Assembly (NCBI RefSeq): GCF_038051925.1
Contig: NZ_CP150634.1
Coordinates: 3,790,300-3,854,299, forward strand
Direction: 5' to 3'
Origin: Methylotuvimicrobium sp. KM2
Lineage (GTDB): Bacteria > Pseudomonadota > Gammaproteobacteria > Methylococcales > Methylomonadaceae
DNA length: 64,000 nt
The notes below the pieces were generated by a model. It was given only the letters and a program-made list of their open reading frames with translations, did no database searches and was not told the origin of the DNA. This document shows, piece by piece, positions 1 to 9,222 of this stretch. Position 1 is the stretch's first letter, and each line of letters opens with the position of its first letter. Both the position numbers and the translations under genes were made by a program.

Positions 1-326
1 TGATTAATCTTTAATGCAGACATGACGCGAACTTGCAAGCCTAAATACTCCAAAGCATCCTGCATCGCCAAGGCATTGATTACAGTAGCAAGCATGCCCA
101 TTTGATCGCCGGTGACTCGATCAAGACCTTCGGAAGCTTTTTGCGCGCCGCGCAAAATATTACCGCCCCCGACAACTAGACCTACCTGTATCCCTGCATC
201 ACATAATTCTTTAATTTCGCCGGCCAAGCGTTTCAGGATATCGGCATCGATACTACCTCCCTTTTCGCTCATCAATGCTTCGCCGCTTAATTTCAATAAA
301 ATTCGCTGGCAGATAAAATTTGTCAT
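1..326 (-). CDS. pyrH: UMP kinase, N-terminal part (runs off window)
   Basis: Uridylate kinase phosphorylates UMP to UDP in cytosolic pyrimidine synthesis. Only about the first 108 residues are inside the window; the C-terminus lies beyond base 1. The reverse strand reads [18 protein letters not shown], then the glycine-rich [12 protein letters not shown] and, further on, [20 protein letters not shown], all typical of bacterial PyrH (amino-acid kinase fold). The ATG at 326-324 is the natural family start. It lies downstream of rpsB and tsf on the same strand, the conserved rpsB-tsf-pyrH order, but about 440 bp of repeat sequence and a terminator separate it from tsf, so it probably has its own promoter. 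Identity is clear. Confidence 0.95.
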   Translation of the reverse strand, partial: MTNFICQRILLKLSGEALMSEKGGSIDADILKRLAGEIKELCDAGIQVGLVVGGGNILRGAQKASEGLDRVTGDQMGMLATVINALAMQDALEYLGLQVRVMSALKIN

Positions 327-414
327 TATCGATTTTTAAGTTGAGAAATGGTTAGGAAAGTGCACTTTATCTTAGGCGACCGACGCCACGATTTTTGCGT
401 TGCGCAAGCAGTTA

Positions 415-721
415 TATACCCACTCATAAATCAAAATTCGGCTCCCGAAGTGTTAGGCGGATTTTTGCTCCTGCAAAATCCCCATTCACGCCTTCCATGG
501 CGCTTGCGGATTTTTGCTCCTGCAAAATCCCCATTCAACCAGCACCTAAATCCCATTGCTGTGGTTAACTATCTTGGATAATTCATCCAGCACCTAAATA
601 AGCCATGATTTTGAATCATTGCCAAAGACCTATGGAATTTAGGTGCTGGATTTAGGTACTGGGTTTACGGCGCCCTTTGCCGGCCACCCCGATACCGAAT
701 TTTGATCCACGAAGAGTATAA
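415..721. repeat. Family A composite repeat with nested B palindrome and two F hairpins
   Basis: Intergenic element between tsf and pyrH. The left end reads ATACCCACTC then ATCAAAATTCGG; the right end reads CCGAATTTTGATC then GAAGAGTAT, so the ends are inverted copies. Inside are a direct duplication of the F hairpin (457-488 and 506-537, GCGGATTTTTGCTCC...) and a B module (about 539-661) whose CAGCACCTAAAT ends are inverted. The B module is nearly identical to the one at 13.3 kb. No coding potential is seen. The structure resembles a MITE or REP/BIME composite; the family name is mine. Confidence 0.75.
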
Positions 722-735
722 TCCGCTTGGAGTAT

Positions 736-765
736 AAAAACGAATCCCCGGATAAACCGGGGATT
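736..765 (-). terminator. Rho-independent terminator after tsf
   Basis: On the minus strand a perfect stem AATCCCCGG / CCGGGGATT with a 5-nt loop (743-765) is followed by GTTTTTA. It begins a few bases after the tsf stop codon, so it ends the rpsB-tsf transcript. Confidence 0.85.
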
Positions 766-768
766 GAA

Positions 769-1650
769 TTATGAGCCTCTGACTTGCGCCATGACTTCTT
801 CGGCAAAATTTTCTTCTTTTTTCTCGATACCTTCGCCAACTTCGAACCGGGTAAAGCGAATAACGGCATTACCTTTTGACTTGACCAATTCGCCGACGGT
901 GACTTTGTCGTCCTTAACGAAAGACTGGCCCAACAAGGTAACTTCGGCAAGAAACTTTTTGATTCTTCCGCTCACCATTTTTTCGATAATCTCAGCCGGC
1001 TTTCCACTTTCCAAAGCTTGCGCGGAAAAAATTTCTTTTTCTTTCTCAATTGCTTCTTGAGAAACTTGATCTTCGGAAACACAAGCCGGGTTGATTGCAG
1101 CAACATGCATCGCAATGTCCTTACCTAATGCCTCATCGGCTTTTTCCAGCGCGACCAATACGCCGATCTTACTGCCGTGCAAATAACATGCAGCACCGCC
1201 GTCGGACAAATTGTATTTTTCAAAACGTCTAATCGCGATATTTTCACCCAGTTTTGCAATCAGTTCACGGCGAACCTCGTCGACCGTCTTGCCGTTTGGC
1301 AGTTTCAGGTCCAACACTTGCTCGGGTGTTTGCACATCCGCGTTTAAAATAGCGTCGGTGACATTGTTGACGAAATTGACGAAATCATCACCTTTCGCAA
1401 CGAAATCGGTTTCGCAATTGATGTCGGCAATCGCCGCCGTTTTAGCATCGTCGCTGACTTTTACGCCCACCACACCTTCCGCAGCAGTCCGTCCGGATTT
1501 TTTATCGGCTTTTGCTAAACCGGCTTTTCGCATATTTTCGATAGCGACTTCCAGATCACCGTTTGCTTCAACTAGTGCTTTTTTGCATTCCATCATACCG
1601 GAACCGGTTCTTTCCCGTAGTTCCTTAACCATTGCAGCTGATATGCTCAT
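769..1650 (-). CDS. tsf: Elongation factor Ts
   Basis: EF-Ts is the guanine-nucleotide exchange factor that recycles EF-Tu in translation. The 293-aa product starts [20 protein letters not shown] and has the [10 protein letters not shown] motif of the EF-Tu-interacting core, plus the usual N-terminal UBA-like domain (about residues 1-55). Length matches the family (E. coli 283). The ATG at 1650 is preceded by AGAGGA, a good ribosome site. It follows rpsB on the same strand, with a terminator-like hairpin in the gap that may lower tsf transcription relative to rpsB. Confidence 0.97.
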   Translation of the reverse strand: MSISAAMVKELRERTGSGMMECKKALVEANGDLEVAIENMRKAGLAKADKKSGRTAAEGVVGVKVSDDAKTAAIADINCETDFVAKGDDFVNFVNNVTDAILNADVQTPEQVLDLKLPNGKTVDEVRRELIAKLGENIAIRRFEKYNLSDGGAACYLHGSKIGVLVALEKADEALGKDIAMHVAAINPACVSEDQVSQEAIEKEKEIFSAQALESGKPAEIIEKMVSGRIKKFLAEVTLLGQSFVKDDKVTVGELVKSKGNAVIRFTRFEVGEGIEKKEENFAEEVMAQVRGS

Positions 1651-1680
1651 TTCTCGTTTTTCCTCTTTATTCTTAACTAT

Positions 1681-1705
1681 AAAAAACGCCTCCCGTTAGG
1701 AGGCG
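1681..1705 (-). terminator. Terminator/attenuator between rpsB and tsf
   Basis: The minus strand reads CGCCTCC TAA CGGGAGGCG followed by TTTTTT (1686-1681), a canonical intrinsic terminator. It sits between the rpsB stop and the tsf start, so it probably acts as a partial terminator that sets the S2:EF-Ts ratio, as is known for the rpsB-tsf gap in other gammaproteobacteria. Confidence 0.8.
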
Positions 1706-1765
1706 CTTTTCAGTTCAATGCGCCATTGCCTTTGAAGAGCTAATTGCCCTTCACCGCACCGACGC

Positions 1766-2518
1766 TTACTCTGCGTTTGCTTCGACTTCTGATTCCTCAA
1801 CAAAATCATCGACCTGGGCCGATAAGTTCAATGTCGCGGATTTCGCTTCCAATACTGCATCTGCTACGGATTGGCAGTAAAGTTTAACCGCTCGAATGGA
1901 GTCATCGTTACCCGGTATGATGTAATCAACGCTTTCAGGGGAATTGTTCGAATCGACAATCCCAACTACAGGTATACCGAGTTTTTTAGCTTCGCCAATC
2001 GCGTTTTTTTCATAACCGACATCCAATACGAACAATACATCGGGCACGCCTTTCATATCCTTAATGCCGCCCAAACTGCGTTCGAGTTTTTCTAATTCGC
2101 GCTCCATCCCCAGCGCTTCCTTTTTGCTAAATTTATGATAGAGCGTTCCGTCCGCTTTCATCGCTTCCAATTCTTTCAATCGGTTGATCGATTTTTTGAT
2201 CGTCTTGAAATTGGTTAGCATGCCGCCCAGCCAGCGATGGTCGACATAAGGCATTCCGCAACGCTTTGCTTCTTCGGCGACCGCTTTACGGGCTGCTTTC
2301 TTGGTGCCGACAAACAGAATAGTGCCTTTATTCGCGGACATTTGTCCCAGATAATTCATTGCGTCATTAAACAATGGAAGCGTTTTCTCAAGATTGATGA
2401 TGTGAATCTTGTTACGGGCGCCAAATAGGTAATTAGCCATCTTGGGATTCCAGTAACGAGTCTGATGTCCGAAATGAACACCCGCTTCTAACATTTGACG
2501 CATTGACACTGCTGCCAT
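1766..2518 (-). CDS. rpsB: 30S ribosomal protein S2
   Basis: S2 is a late-assembling protein of the small ribosomal subunit. The 250-aa product begins [20 protein letters not shown] and contains [20 protein letters not shown] and [16 protein letters not shown], all diagnostic. Length fits (E. coli 241), with a slightly longer acidic tail ([11 protein letters not shown]). It is the first gene of rpsB-tsf(-pyrH) on the minus strand. The leader between 2519 and about 2670 is long enough to hold an S2-responsive control element, as known in E. coli, but I did not identify its fold. Confidence 0.97.
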   Translation of the reverse strand: MAAVSMRQMLEAGVHFGHQTRYWNPKMANYLFGARNKIHIINLEKTLPLFNDAMNYLGQMSANKGTILFVGTKKAARKAVAEEAKRCGMPYVDHRWLGGMLTNFKTIKKSINRLKELEAMKADGTLYHKFSKKEALGMERELEKLERSLGGIKDMKGVPDVLFVLDVGYEKNAIGEAKKLGIPVVGIVDSNNSPESVDYIIPGNDDSIRAVKLYCQSVADAVLEAKSATLNLSAQVDDFVEESEVEANAE

Positions 2519-2673
2519 TTTTTTCTCCTACAGATTATGTGAAACTTAATGTTTCGTTGGGTTACGCCTCCGCCTGCCCCCCTTGGCAACCCCCCCTTCA
2601 AATTAATCAAGAAAGGCACCCTACCAAGCGTGTCGACAAACGTGAGTATTTAAAATGCAAAAATGAACTTGCC

Positions 2674-2702
2674 TTTATATCATAATTAGATTTCAACAAC
2701 AA
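2674..2702 (-). promoter_or_regulatory. Candidate sigma-70 promoter of rpsB
   Basis: On the minus strand TTGTTG (2702-2697), a 17-nt spacer and TATAAA (2679-2674) form a plausible -35/-10 pair. It would give an rpsB leader of about 150 nt. The rest of the 2519-2837 gap holds only a CGAGTTTG/CAAACTCG hairpin (2787-2808) just before map. This is inference from sequence match only. Confidence 0.35.
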
Positions 2703-2837
2703 TTAATTCTCTGCTAAACTGGCTGGACTTCTTCGTTCGCTCAAGCCTTTAATTACTGTAATCTCCACTATTGATCAACTCCTTAACGAGTTTGTTCAAG
2801 CAAACTCGCTTACTTGCCAACATAAAGCCGTCAAATC

Positions 2838-3602
2838 ATGGGTATCATCATTAAAACACCAAGTGAAATCGATAAAATGCGCGTCGCCGGTAGACTTGCC
2901 GCCGAAGTACTGGAAATGATCGAACCGCATGTTGTACCGGGCGTCACCACCGAAGAACTTAATCAAATTTGCCACGACTATATTGTCGACGTTCAACATG
3001 CGATTCCGGCCCCGCTCAATTACCACGGCTTCCCCAAATCGATATGCACTTCGATCAATCAACAAGTTTGCCACGGCATACCTAGCAACAAAAAATTAAA
3101 AAACGGCGATATCATCAATATCGACATCACCGTCATCAAGGACGACTATCACGGCGACACCAGCAAAATGTTTTGTGTCGGCGAAGTCAGCCCCCACGCC
3201 AAACGCTTAGTGAAAATCACTCAAGAAGCCCTGTATCGGGGCATTGAACAAGTTAAACACGGAGCAACTCTTGGCGATATAGGCCATGCGATACAAAAAT
3301 TCGCCGAATCGAATCGTTATTCGGTCGTCCGCGAATTTTGCGGTCACGGCATAGGCCAAAAGTTTCATGAAGAACCGCAAGTGCTGCACTACGGCAAACC
3401 AGGAGAAGGCATTGCCCTTGAAGCCGGCATGATTATCACGATTGAACCGATGCTTAATTTAGGCAAACGTCATGTGAAGGTGTTAGCGGACGGCTGGACC
3501 GCGGTGACCAAAGACCGCAGTCTCTCGGCGCAATGGGAACATACCATCCTAGTCACTAACCACGGTTATGAAATCTTGACACTAAGACAGGAGGAAATGT
3601 GA
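2838..3602 (+). CDS. map: Type I methionine aminopeptidase
   Basis: Removes the initiator methionine from nascent proteins. The 254-aa product starts MGIIIKTPSEIDKMRVAGRL and shows the pita-bread peptidase motifs: NYHGFPKSICTSINQQVCHGIP, the metal ligands of NIDITVIKDDYHGD (D96, D107), the HGIGQKFHEEP histidine, and ITIEPML. Full family length. The ATG at 2838 is the only sensible start. Its stop overlaps the glnD GTG, so the two are translationally coupled. It diverges from rpsB, which is the classical map/rpsB arrangement. Confidence 0.97.
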   Translation: MGIIIKTPSEIDKMRVAGRLAAEVLEMIEPHVVPGVTTEELNQICHDYIVDVQHAIPAPLNYHGFPKSICTSINQQVCHGIPSNKKLKNGDIINIDITVIKDDYHGDTSKMFCVGEVSPHAKRLVKITQEALYRGIEQVKHGATLGDIGHAIQKFAESNRYSVVREFCGHGIGQKFHEEPQVLHYGKPGEGIALEAGMIITIEPMLNLGKRHVKVLADGWTAVTKDRSLSAQWEHTILVTNHGYEILTLRQEEM

Positions 3603-6235
3603 CAGAAGCCTTAGCCCATATCCACTATTTCACGCAATCCGATTATATCGCTGCGTTTAAACAGTTAATTAAATCGAAAAACCTTGAGCTTGAGCGGTCA
3701 TTTAACCCGCAAGAACCGGTCACGCCTTTATTAGTAGCCAAGGCTGAATTCGTCGACGAAATCCTGATTAGCGGCTGGGATCATTTCCTCTGCGAATTCG
3801 CCGATCAATTAAGCCTAATTGCGGTAGGCGGATACGGACGAAAAGAATTGTTTCCCTTTTCAGACATCGATATCGTCGTATTATTGGATAAAGAGGCCTC
3901 TACGGAAACCCAGGCTGTATTAGGACAATTCTGCAATTTCCTTTGGGACATCGGCTTAAAACCTGGATTGAGTGTACGCACAGTCGAAGAATGCATTCAA
4001 TCCTGTATCGACGACCAAACCATCATGACCAGCCTAATGGAAACCAGACTATTGCGCGGCAATCCGAGCTTGTGCGCAAAAGTACTCGAACCGATAAACA
4101 GCGGAGAGATATGGCCGTCAAGCCGGTTTTTTGCCGCCAAAATGCAGGAACAGGAACATCGTTATTTTAAGTTTCACGACACCGCTTACAATCTCGAACC
4201 CAATATCAAGGAAGGCCCCGGCGGACTTCGCGACATGCAGATTATTGCCTGGGTTTTTAAACGCCATTACGGCTCATCAACCCTGAAAGAATTAATTAAA
4301 TACGGCTTCTTGCCCGAATCCGAATATGAAGAACTGATCACTGCGCGCAACGTACTCTGGCGAATCCGTTATGCACTTCACCTGTTAACCGGTCGCTGCG
4401 AGGATCGCCTGCTATTCGACTTTCAACGAGACCTGGCCGAACAATTCGGATTCAAAGGCGCCGACCCGAATCAATCCGTCGAAGAATTCATGCAGCATTA
4501 CTATAAAACCGTAGTCGGTTTGGAACGGCTCAATGAAATGCTACTACAACTATTTAACGAGCGTTTTATCGGCGGAGAAACGACTTATCAAGAAATCCAA
4601 ACCAAAACTACAAAACTCATCGCTATTAACGGTTACCTAGAAGCCGAAACGGATAGCCTTTTCGAGGATAACCCACTGGCATTATTGGAAATTTTCCTAG
4701 TCATCCAGCAAAATCCTTCACTGAAAGGCATCCGATCAAAAACGATTCGCTTAATCCGTAAAAGCCTGCACCTGATCGACGATCAATTTAGAACCGATAA
4801 GCACGCCAATCATCTATTCATCGAGATTTTACGCCAACCGCGAGGCATCACGCACGCACTTCGACGAATGAATCGCTATGGCGTACTCGCCGCGTACCTG
4901 CCTAGCTTCGCTCACATCGTCGCCAGAATGCAGTACGATTTATTCCACATTTATACCGTGGACGAACACACCCTATTCGTAATTCGCAATTTGCGGCGCT
5001 TTTCGCTGGAAAAGCACACCCACGAACTGCCATTTTGCAACGACATTTTTTTAATGATCCCGAGACCCGAACTACTTTATATCGCGGCATTGTTTCACGA
5101 TATAGCGAAAGGCAAAGGCGGGGACCACTCCCAAGTTGGCGAAGAAATCGCTCAAGCATTTTGCCAGCAGCACGACCTATCCAAACATGACACCAAGCTC
5201 GTTACCTGGCTAGTCCGCAATCATCTGATTATGTCGATGACGGCTCAGCGCAAGGACATCAGCGACCCCGACATCATTCATGAATTCGCCACCCAAGTCG
5301 GTAGCACCGAATATTTAAATCATCTTTATTTATTGACTGTCGCAGACATACGCGCAACCAATCCGGAACTATGGAACTCCTGGAAAGACGCATTATTGAA
5401 AGAACTCTATAGCGCAACCTACAACGCCTTGCGTCGCGGCCTCAAGAACCCGATCAATATCAGCGACAGACTCGAAGAAAATAAAACCGAAGCCTTGGAA
5501 GAACTGCTGAAACTAGGCATTTCCGAAGCGACTATTCATGCATCATGGAAACATGTCGGCGATGAATACTTTCTCAGATATACTGCCGAAGAAATCGCTT
5601 GGCAAACCATTGCGATCGCATCCTGCGACGAACTGGACCTGCCGCTGGTGTTACTACGCCCTCAAACTCAACGAGGCAGCGCGGAAGTCTTTATTTACAC
5701 CCGCAACGAAGACTTTATTTTTTCAATCAGCACCGAGACCCTCGATCAACTCGGCCTTACGATTCTCGACGCAAGGATCGTTACCACCAGCGATCAATAC
5801 GTATTGAACAGCTTCCAAGTCCTCGAACAATCAGGCGACCCGATCAAGGATTTACACCGAGAAGTCCATATTTGCACAGCGCTCCGTAAAAATCTAAAAG
5901 AACACCACATCAATAAACAAAAAAACATTCGACGCCAGTCGAGGCAAGCTCGACACTTTCCAATACCGACAACGATTTCTTTTCACGAAGATCCGCAAAG
6001 ACGCTTTACGGTCATGGAGCTTATCACAACAGACCATGCGGGACTTCTTTCAAAAATCGGCCATGTGCTCAACGAGCATAACATTCAACTACACGACGCC
6101 AAAATCTCCACGATAGGAAGCCGTGCAGAAGACATGTTTTATTTTACCGATTATCAATCCAACCCGATTCAAGACCACGAAACACTACAAAACTTGGAGC
6201 AAGCCATTCATTCCGCATTACGCGACAATTTATAG
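3599..6235 (+). CDS. glnD: Bifunctional PII uridylyltransferase / uridylyl-removing enzyme
   Basis: GlnD senses glutamine and adds or removes UMP on the PII proteins, so it sits at the top of nitrogen control. The 878-aa protein has the nucleotidyltransferase signature GGYGRKELFPFSDID (residues 77-91), a central HD domain with HD at 500-501 (HDIAKGKGGDHSQ), and two C-terminal ACT domains (about 690-875) that bind glutamine. Length matches E. coli (890). The start is GTG at 3599, with AGGAGG at 3589-3594; an ATG two bases upstream is out of frame. It overlaps the map stop codon. Confidence 0.95.
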   Translation: MTEALAHIHYFTQSDYIAAFKQLIKSKNLELERSFNPQEPVTPLLVAKAEFVDEILISGWDHFLCEFADQLSLIAVGGYGRKELFPFSDIDIVVLLDKEASTETQAVLGQFCNFLWDIGLKPGLSVRTVEECIQSCIDDQTIMTSLMETRLLRGNPSLCAKVLEPINSGEIWPSSRFFAAKMQEQEHRYFKFHDTAYNLEPNIKEGPGGLRDMQIIAWVFKRHYGSSTLKELIKYGFLPESEYEELITARNVLWRIRYALHLLTGRCEDRLLFDFQRDLAEQFGFKGADPNQSVEEFMQHYYKTVVGLERLNEMLLQLFNERFIGGETTYQEIQTKTTKLIAINGYLEAETDSLFEDNPLALLEIFLVIQQNPSLKGIRSKTIRLIRKSLHLIDDQFRTDKHANHLFIEILRQPRGITHALRRMNRYGVLAAYLPSFAHIVARMQYDLFHIYTVDEHTLFVIRNLRRFSLEKHTHELPFCNDIFLMIPRPELLYIAALFHDIAKGKGGDHSQVGEEIAQAFCQQHDLSKHDTKLVTWLVRNHLIMSMTAQRKDISDPDIIHEFATQVGSTEYLNHLYLLTVADIRATNPELWNSWKDALLKELYSATYNALRRGLKNPINISDRLEENKTEALEELLKLGISEATIHASWKHVGDEYFLRYTAEEIAWQTIAIASCDELDLPLVLLRPQTQRGSAEVFIYTRNEDFIFSISTETLDQLGLTILDARIVTTSDQYVLNSFQVLEQSGDPIKDLHREVHICTALRKNLKEHHINKQKNIRRQSRQARHFPIPTTISFHEDPQRRFTVMELITTDHAGLLSKIGHVLNEHNIQLHDAKISTIGSRAEDMFYFTDYQSNPIQDHETLQNLEQAIHSALRDNL

Positions 6236-6284
6236 CCCATTAGTTAGTCGAATTTCGGCTCCGGAAATACCCGGTAAAAGTTGC

Positions 6285-6317
6285 TAGCAGGGAGGATTTC
6301 GACTCCAAGCCCTGCTA
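6285..6317. terminator. Hairpin between convergent glnD and PilZ gene
   Basis: The stem TAGCAGGG / CCCTGCTA with a 17-nt loop lies between two convergent genes. There is no clear T-run on either strand, so it may be a weak bidirectional terminator or an mRNA 3' end stabiliser. Confidence 0.4.
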
Positions 6318-6320
6318 TGA

Positions 6321-6749
6321 TCATACAGATGACATCGTAACTTCGTTCGAAACCAATCGATTTTCGATAAAACGAATAAGATTCTCATAACCGTCACCTT
6401 CGAGATCCTTATACCGCATACCGATTTCGCAACGGTCCCTCGCTATCCGGCGAGAAAATTCAACATTACAACGCGCTTTTACCTGTAAAGGGCGATCGCC
6501 GGCAAGCGGCAAATCCAGCCATGCATTTAATTCCACAGGGCGACCGTTACGGATGTAACATCCGCCGGGAGTCATCAAATTCCGCTGTAATATACTGCAT
6601 TGTATCGAGAATCCGTCACTTGAAGTATCAATCGCCAATACTTTGAGACGCACACCTTCTTCATTGGTAACCACAACAGGCAAATGCGCAGCAACACGAG
6701 GATAAATTTTCTTTTCCATAGCCATCTCCGATCGACCAAATATTGTCAT
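6321..6749 (-). CDS. PilZ-domain protein
   Basis: A single-domain PilZ-like protein of 142 aa, expected to bind cyclic di-GMP in the cytosol. Seen: YPRVAAHLPVVV near the N-terminus, then DTSSDGFSI, which fits the D/NxSxxG half of the PilZ motif, and CEIGMRYKDLEGDG near the C-terminus. The first half of the motif (RxxxR) is degenerate: only one arginine is present, so binding is uncertain. The listed ATG gives MTIFGRSEMAMEKK; the second methionine (MAMEKK) is an equally plausible start. It converges with glnD and no effector gene is adjacent, so the target is unknown. Confidence 0.7.
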   Translation of the reverse strand: MTIFGRSEMAMEKKIYPRVAAHLPVVVTNEEGVRLKVLAIDTSSDGFSIQCSILQRNLMTPGGCYIRNGRPVELNAWLDLPLAGDRPLQVKARCNVEFSRRIARDRCEIGMRYKDLEGDGYENLIRFIENRLVSNEVTMSSV

Positions 6750-7231
6750 AAAAATTCTAGTCTATATCTTATTTTTTACCAGAATAAATATGCAGTTGTC
6801 GCTCAGACCTCATTCACTTAATAAGATTACTCAGCCGCGAAACAGTCCCGCTTGACAACATTCTCAAAAACATCAATCCGAAATAACCCACAAGAACCGG
6901 CTCTCCGTTATCAAAGAGCACTTTGTGACCTACCGAAATGAAATCGATCGAACCGAGGTCTTGACTTTAATCAACCTCTACGAAAGAATCTCCTGTATAA
7001 TTTTCAAACAAGTTATGTTCTTTATCGCTCTTACACGACCGAAAAAACGTCTAATAAGCCAGAAAGCATCAAGAGATACCGGCAACGTCGATATCCATCG
7101 GACAGGCATTATTAGAATAATAATAACCAACTCTATCTAAACGTTTTTTCAGTCGATATGGAGTAAATAAACTTTCGCACTTTTTCCGAGTCACAGTGAT
7201 TCGAATCATGTGTTTTTTCAGAGGTCTTCGC
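6750..7231. other. Intergenic region upstream of the multicopper oxidase
   Basis: About 480 bp between divergent genes. It contains AT-rich stretches and a TATAAT at 6996-7001 without a well-spaced -35. A 71-codon frame at 6925-7140 has no recognisable features and I do not call it. No repeat family enters this gap. Confidence 0.4.
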
Positions 7232-8974
7232 ATGCACAAAAATTTCCTTACCCTTCTCTGCGGCGCCATGACGCTTATTGTTCCGCTTGAACTGCAAGCA
7301 GCCAATGATTTGCCGCCTTCCGCTAAAATTGAATTGGGCGAATCGGAAGAAGTTTGTTCCGATTTCACTTCACCGAAATGGAGGGATGCACAAGTCATCG
7401 ACGGCGTTGAGATTCAAGAGTCGAGACTTTGCAACCCCGACAATCCCGCCGAAATTGCCGCCTTCGTAAAAGGCACGAACAACATCAGCATGTCGACGTT
7501 AATGGATACTCAATTGGCCGCCGACTCGATCATCAAAACCAATGACGTCGACGGCGACGGCGACCCCGACCATATCATCATAAAGCTCGAAATCGTCGAA
7601 TTAAACGGCCACTCTCCGGATAGCACCGAATTGACCACTCAATTCGATATTGCGCCAGGCGTACAACCCACCTTTTGGGTATTCGCACCTAAGACCCGCG
7701 ACATGTCGACTCTGAGCCTCTACGAACCGCAAGCCAATGCGCTACTGCGAGTGCCTTCGCCGACCATACGCGTCGAAGAAGGCGATACCGTCTGGCTAGT
7801 TGTCGAAAATACCCACCACATGCCGCATTCATTACATCTACACGGTGTAGATCATCCTTATATGGACCATAGCGGCAGCGGCAATGACGGCGTCGGACAA
7901 ACCAGCGCAATGGACATCATGCCCGGTGAAAGTAAAACTTATGTCATCAAACCTCGCCAAGCCGGTTCTTTTTATTATCACTGCCACGTTCAGCCCCATA
8001 CCCACATTCCAATGGGTTTACAGGGCATATTCGTCGTAGAAGAAAATCGCCCAAACAACTGGTTACAAACCTTCAATGTCGGCAATGGCCAAGTTCGACA
8101 CCCGTCGGTAGCCGTTCAGGAAAAATACGCCCGCGAATACGACTTACATTATCAGTCGGCGGACAAGGAATTGCATGAACTGGCTCGCTCTGCCAACGAC
8201 CCGCGCCTGCTCGCACAAAAACTGAACATGGAATACGACGTCACCGATGCAACCGACGATTATTTCATGCTGAACGGTCGCTCATTCCCGTATACGCTCA
8301 GGGAGTCCTTGATTGAAATGCAGCCGAATCAAAAGGTCAAGCTTCGCATACTAAACGGTCACACCGAAGCATTGGGTGTTCATATACATGGACATAGACC
8401 CATGATCACCCATTATGACGGCATCGATAACGGCCCGGGATCTTATATCATGCGGGATGTTCATACCATGGTACCGGCACAACGCATCGATCTCGAACTT
8501 GACGGCACCGACGACGGCTTACATAGCTTCGGCGAAGGGGTCTGGATGATGCATGATCATGTCGAAAAATCATTCACTACCAACGGCATCGGCGAAGGCG
8601 GCGATATCAGCTTGGTCGTTTACAAAGATTTTCTTGACGAAAAAGGAATTCCGAAAATGCAAGGCTGGACTCTGGCGCCTTATTTCACGAAAGAGTTCTG
8701 GCAAGGCAAATACCCGCTATGGCAAGATTACGACAAGTGGCGCAGCTTAGGTCTTCCTGACGCTCGCGGCTACAAAGCTCCTTTGCCGTCTCCACCTCAA
8801 ATGATGCTTGAAGGACCGTCCGACTCTTTCAGCTCGACGACGACGGACTCGGAAAAATCGTTTATCGGCGATTTATTCTCCGGATTGATTTTAGGCATCC
8901 TCGCTTACATGGCTATCGTGCGGCGCGAAGACATTTTCGCCTTGTATCATAAGCTCGTTAAAAAGCCCGCCTAA
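7232..8974 (+). CDS. Exported multicopper oxidase with C-terminal membrane anchor
   Basis: A cupredoxin-type oxidase probably acting in the periplasm. I start it at ATG 7232 (AGAGG at 7220-7224), which gives signal peptide MHKNFLTLLCGAMTLIV ending near LQA; an upstream ATG at 7196 lacks a ribosome site. Copper motifs: HSLHLHGVDHP, FYYHCHVQPHTHIPMGLQG (a type 1 site, H-C-H..M, in the first cupredoxin domain), LGVHIHGHRP and MMHDHVEKSF. The second domain has HDH where a type 1 cysteine would be. This resembles small laccases or type B two-domain enzymes. NDVDGDGDPDH looks like a calcium-binding loop. A hydrophobic segment (FIGDLFSGLILGILAYMAIV) near the C-terminus suggests tail anchoring. Substrate unknown. 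Confidence 0.85.
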   Translation: MHKNFLTLLCGAMTLIVPLELQAANDLPPSAKIELGESEEVCSDFTSPKWRDAQVIDGVEIQESRLCNPDNPAEIAAFVKGTNNISMSTLMDTQLAADSIIKTNDVDGDGDPDHIIIKLEIVELNGHSPDSTELTTQFDIAPGVQPTFWVFAPKTRDMSTLSLYEPQANALLRVPSPTIRVEEGDTVWLVVENTHHMPHSLHLHGVDHPYMDHSGSGNDGVGQTSAMDIMPGESKTYVIKPRQAGSFYYHCHVQPHTHIPMGLQGIFVVEENRPNNWLQTFNVGNGQVRHPSVAVQEKYAREYDLHYQSADKELHELARSANDPRLLAQKLNMEYDVTDATDDYFMLNGRSFPYTLRESLIEMQPNQKVKLRILNGHTEALGVHIHGHRPMITHYDGIDNGPGSYIMRDVHTMVPAQRIDLELDGTDDGLHSFGEGVWMMHDHVEKSFTTNGIGEGGDISLVVYKDFLDEKGIPKMQGWTLAPYFTKEFWQGKYPLWQDYDKWRSLGLPDARGYKAPLPSPPQMMLEGPSDSFSSTTTDSEKSFIGDLFSGLILGILAYMAIVRREDIFALYHKLVKKPA

Positions 8975-8984
8975 ATTTCGACTA

Positions 8985-9017
8985 GGTTTGCGGAATTCCG
9001 AAAGGATTCCGCAAACC
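8985..9017. terminator. Hairpin downstream of multicopper oxidase
   Basis: The stem GGTTTGCGGAAT / ATTCCGCAAACC with a short loop lies directly after the oxidase stop codon. No U-run follows, so termination strength is uncertain. Confidence 0.5.
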
Positions 9018-9070
9018 ACATCAATGACCTACCCCACACAAGTCAGATTGTCTATACAAAAAATGGGCTT

Positions 9071-9170
9071 ATAGTGGTCGCACATCAAATTTCGGTTTTT
9101 ATCCCCTCATCCTAACCTTCTCCCGGAGGAAGAAGGTATTGAAGCGCCGAAATTTGAAGTGCGAATCGTT
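9071..9170. repeat. Family A short element
   Basis: About 100 bp with inverted ends: TCGCACATCAAATTTCGG on the left and CCGAAATTTGAAGTGCGA on the right, separated by a C-rich core. It is the same type as the one at 58.87-58.98 kb. It lies between the convergent oxidase and ATPase genes. Confidence 0.75.
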
Positions 9171-9222
9171 CAACAAATTCGGATAGATCCGATGTTGAAA
9201 GCACGAAGACCGACGGAAACTT

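Noticed and set aside
6925..7140. A 71-codon frame upstream of the multicopper oxidase
   Set aside because: No ribosome site, no recognisable motif and a composition like the surrounding non-coding DNA.
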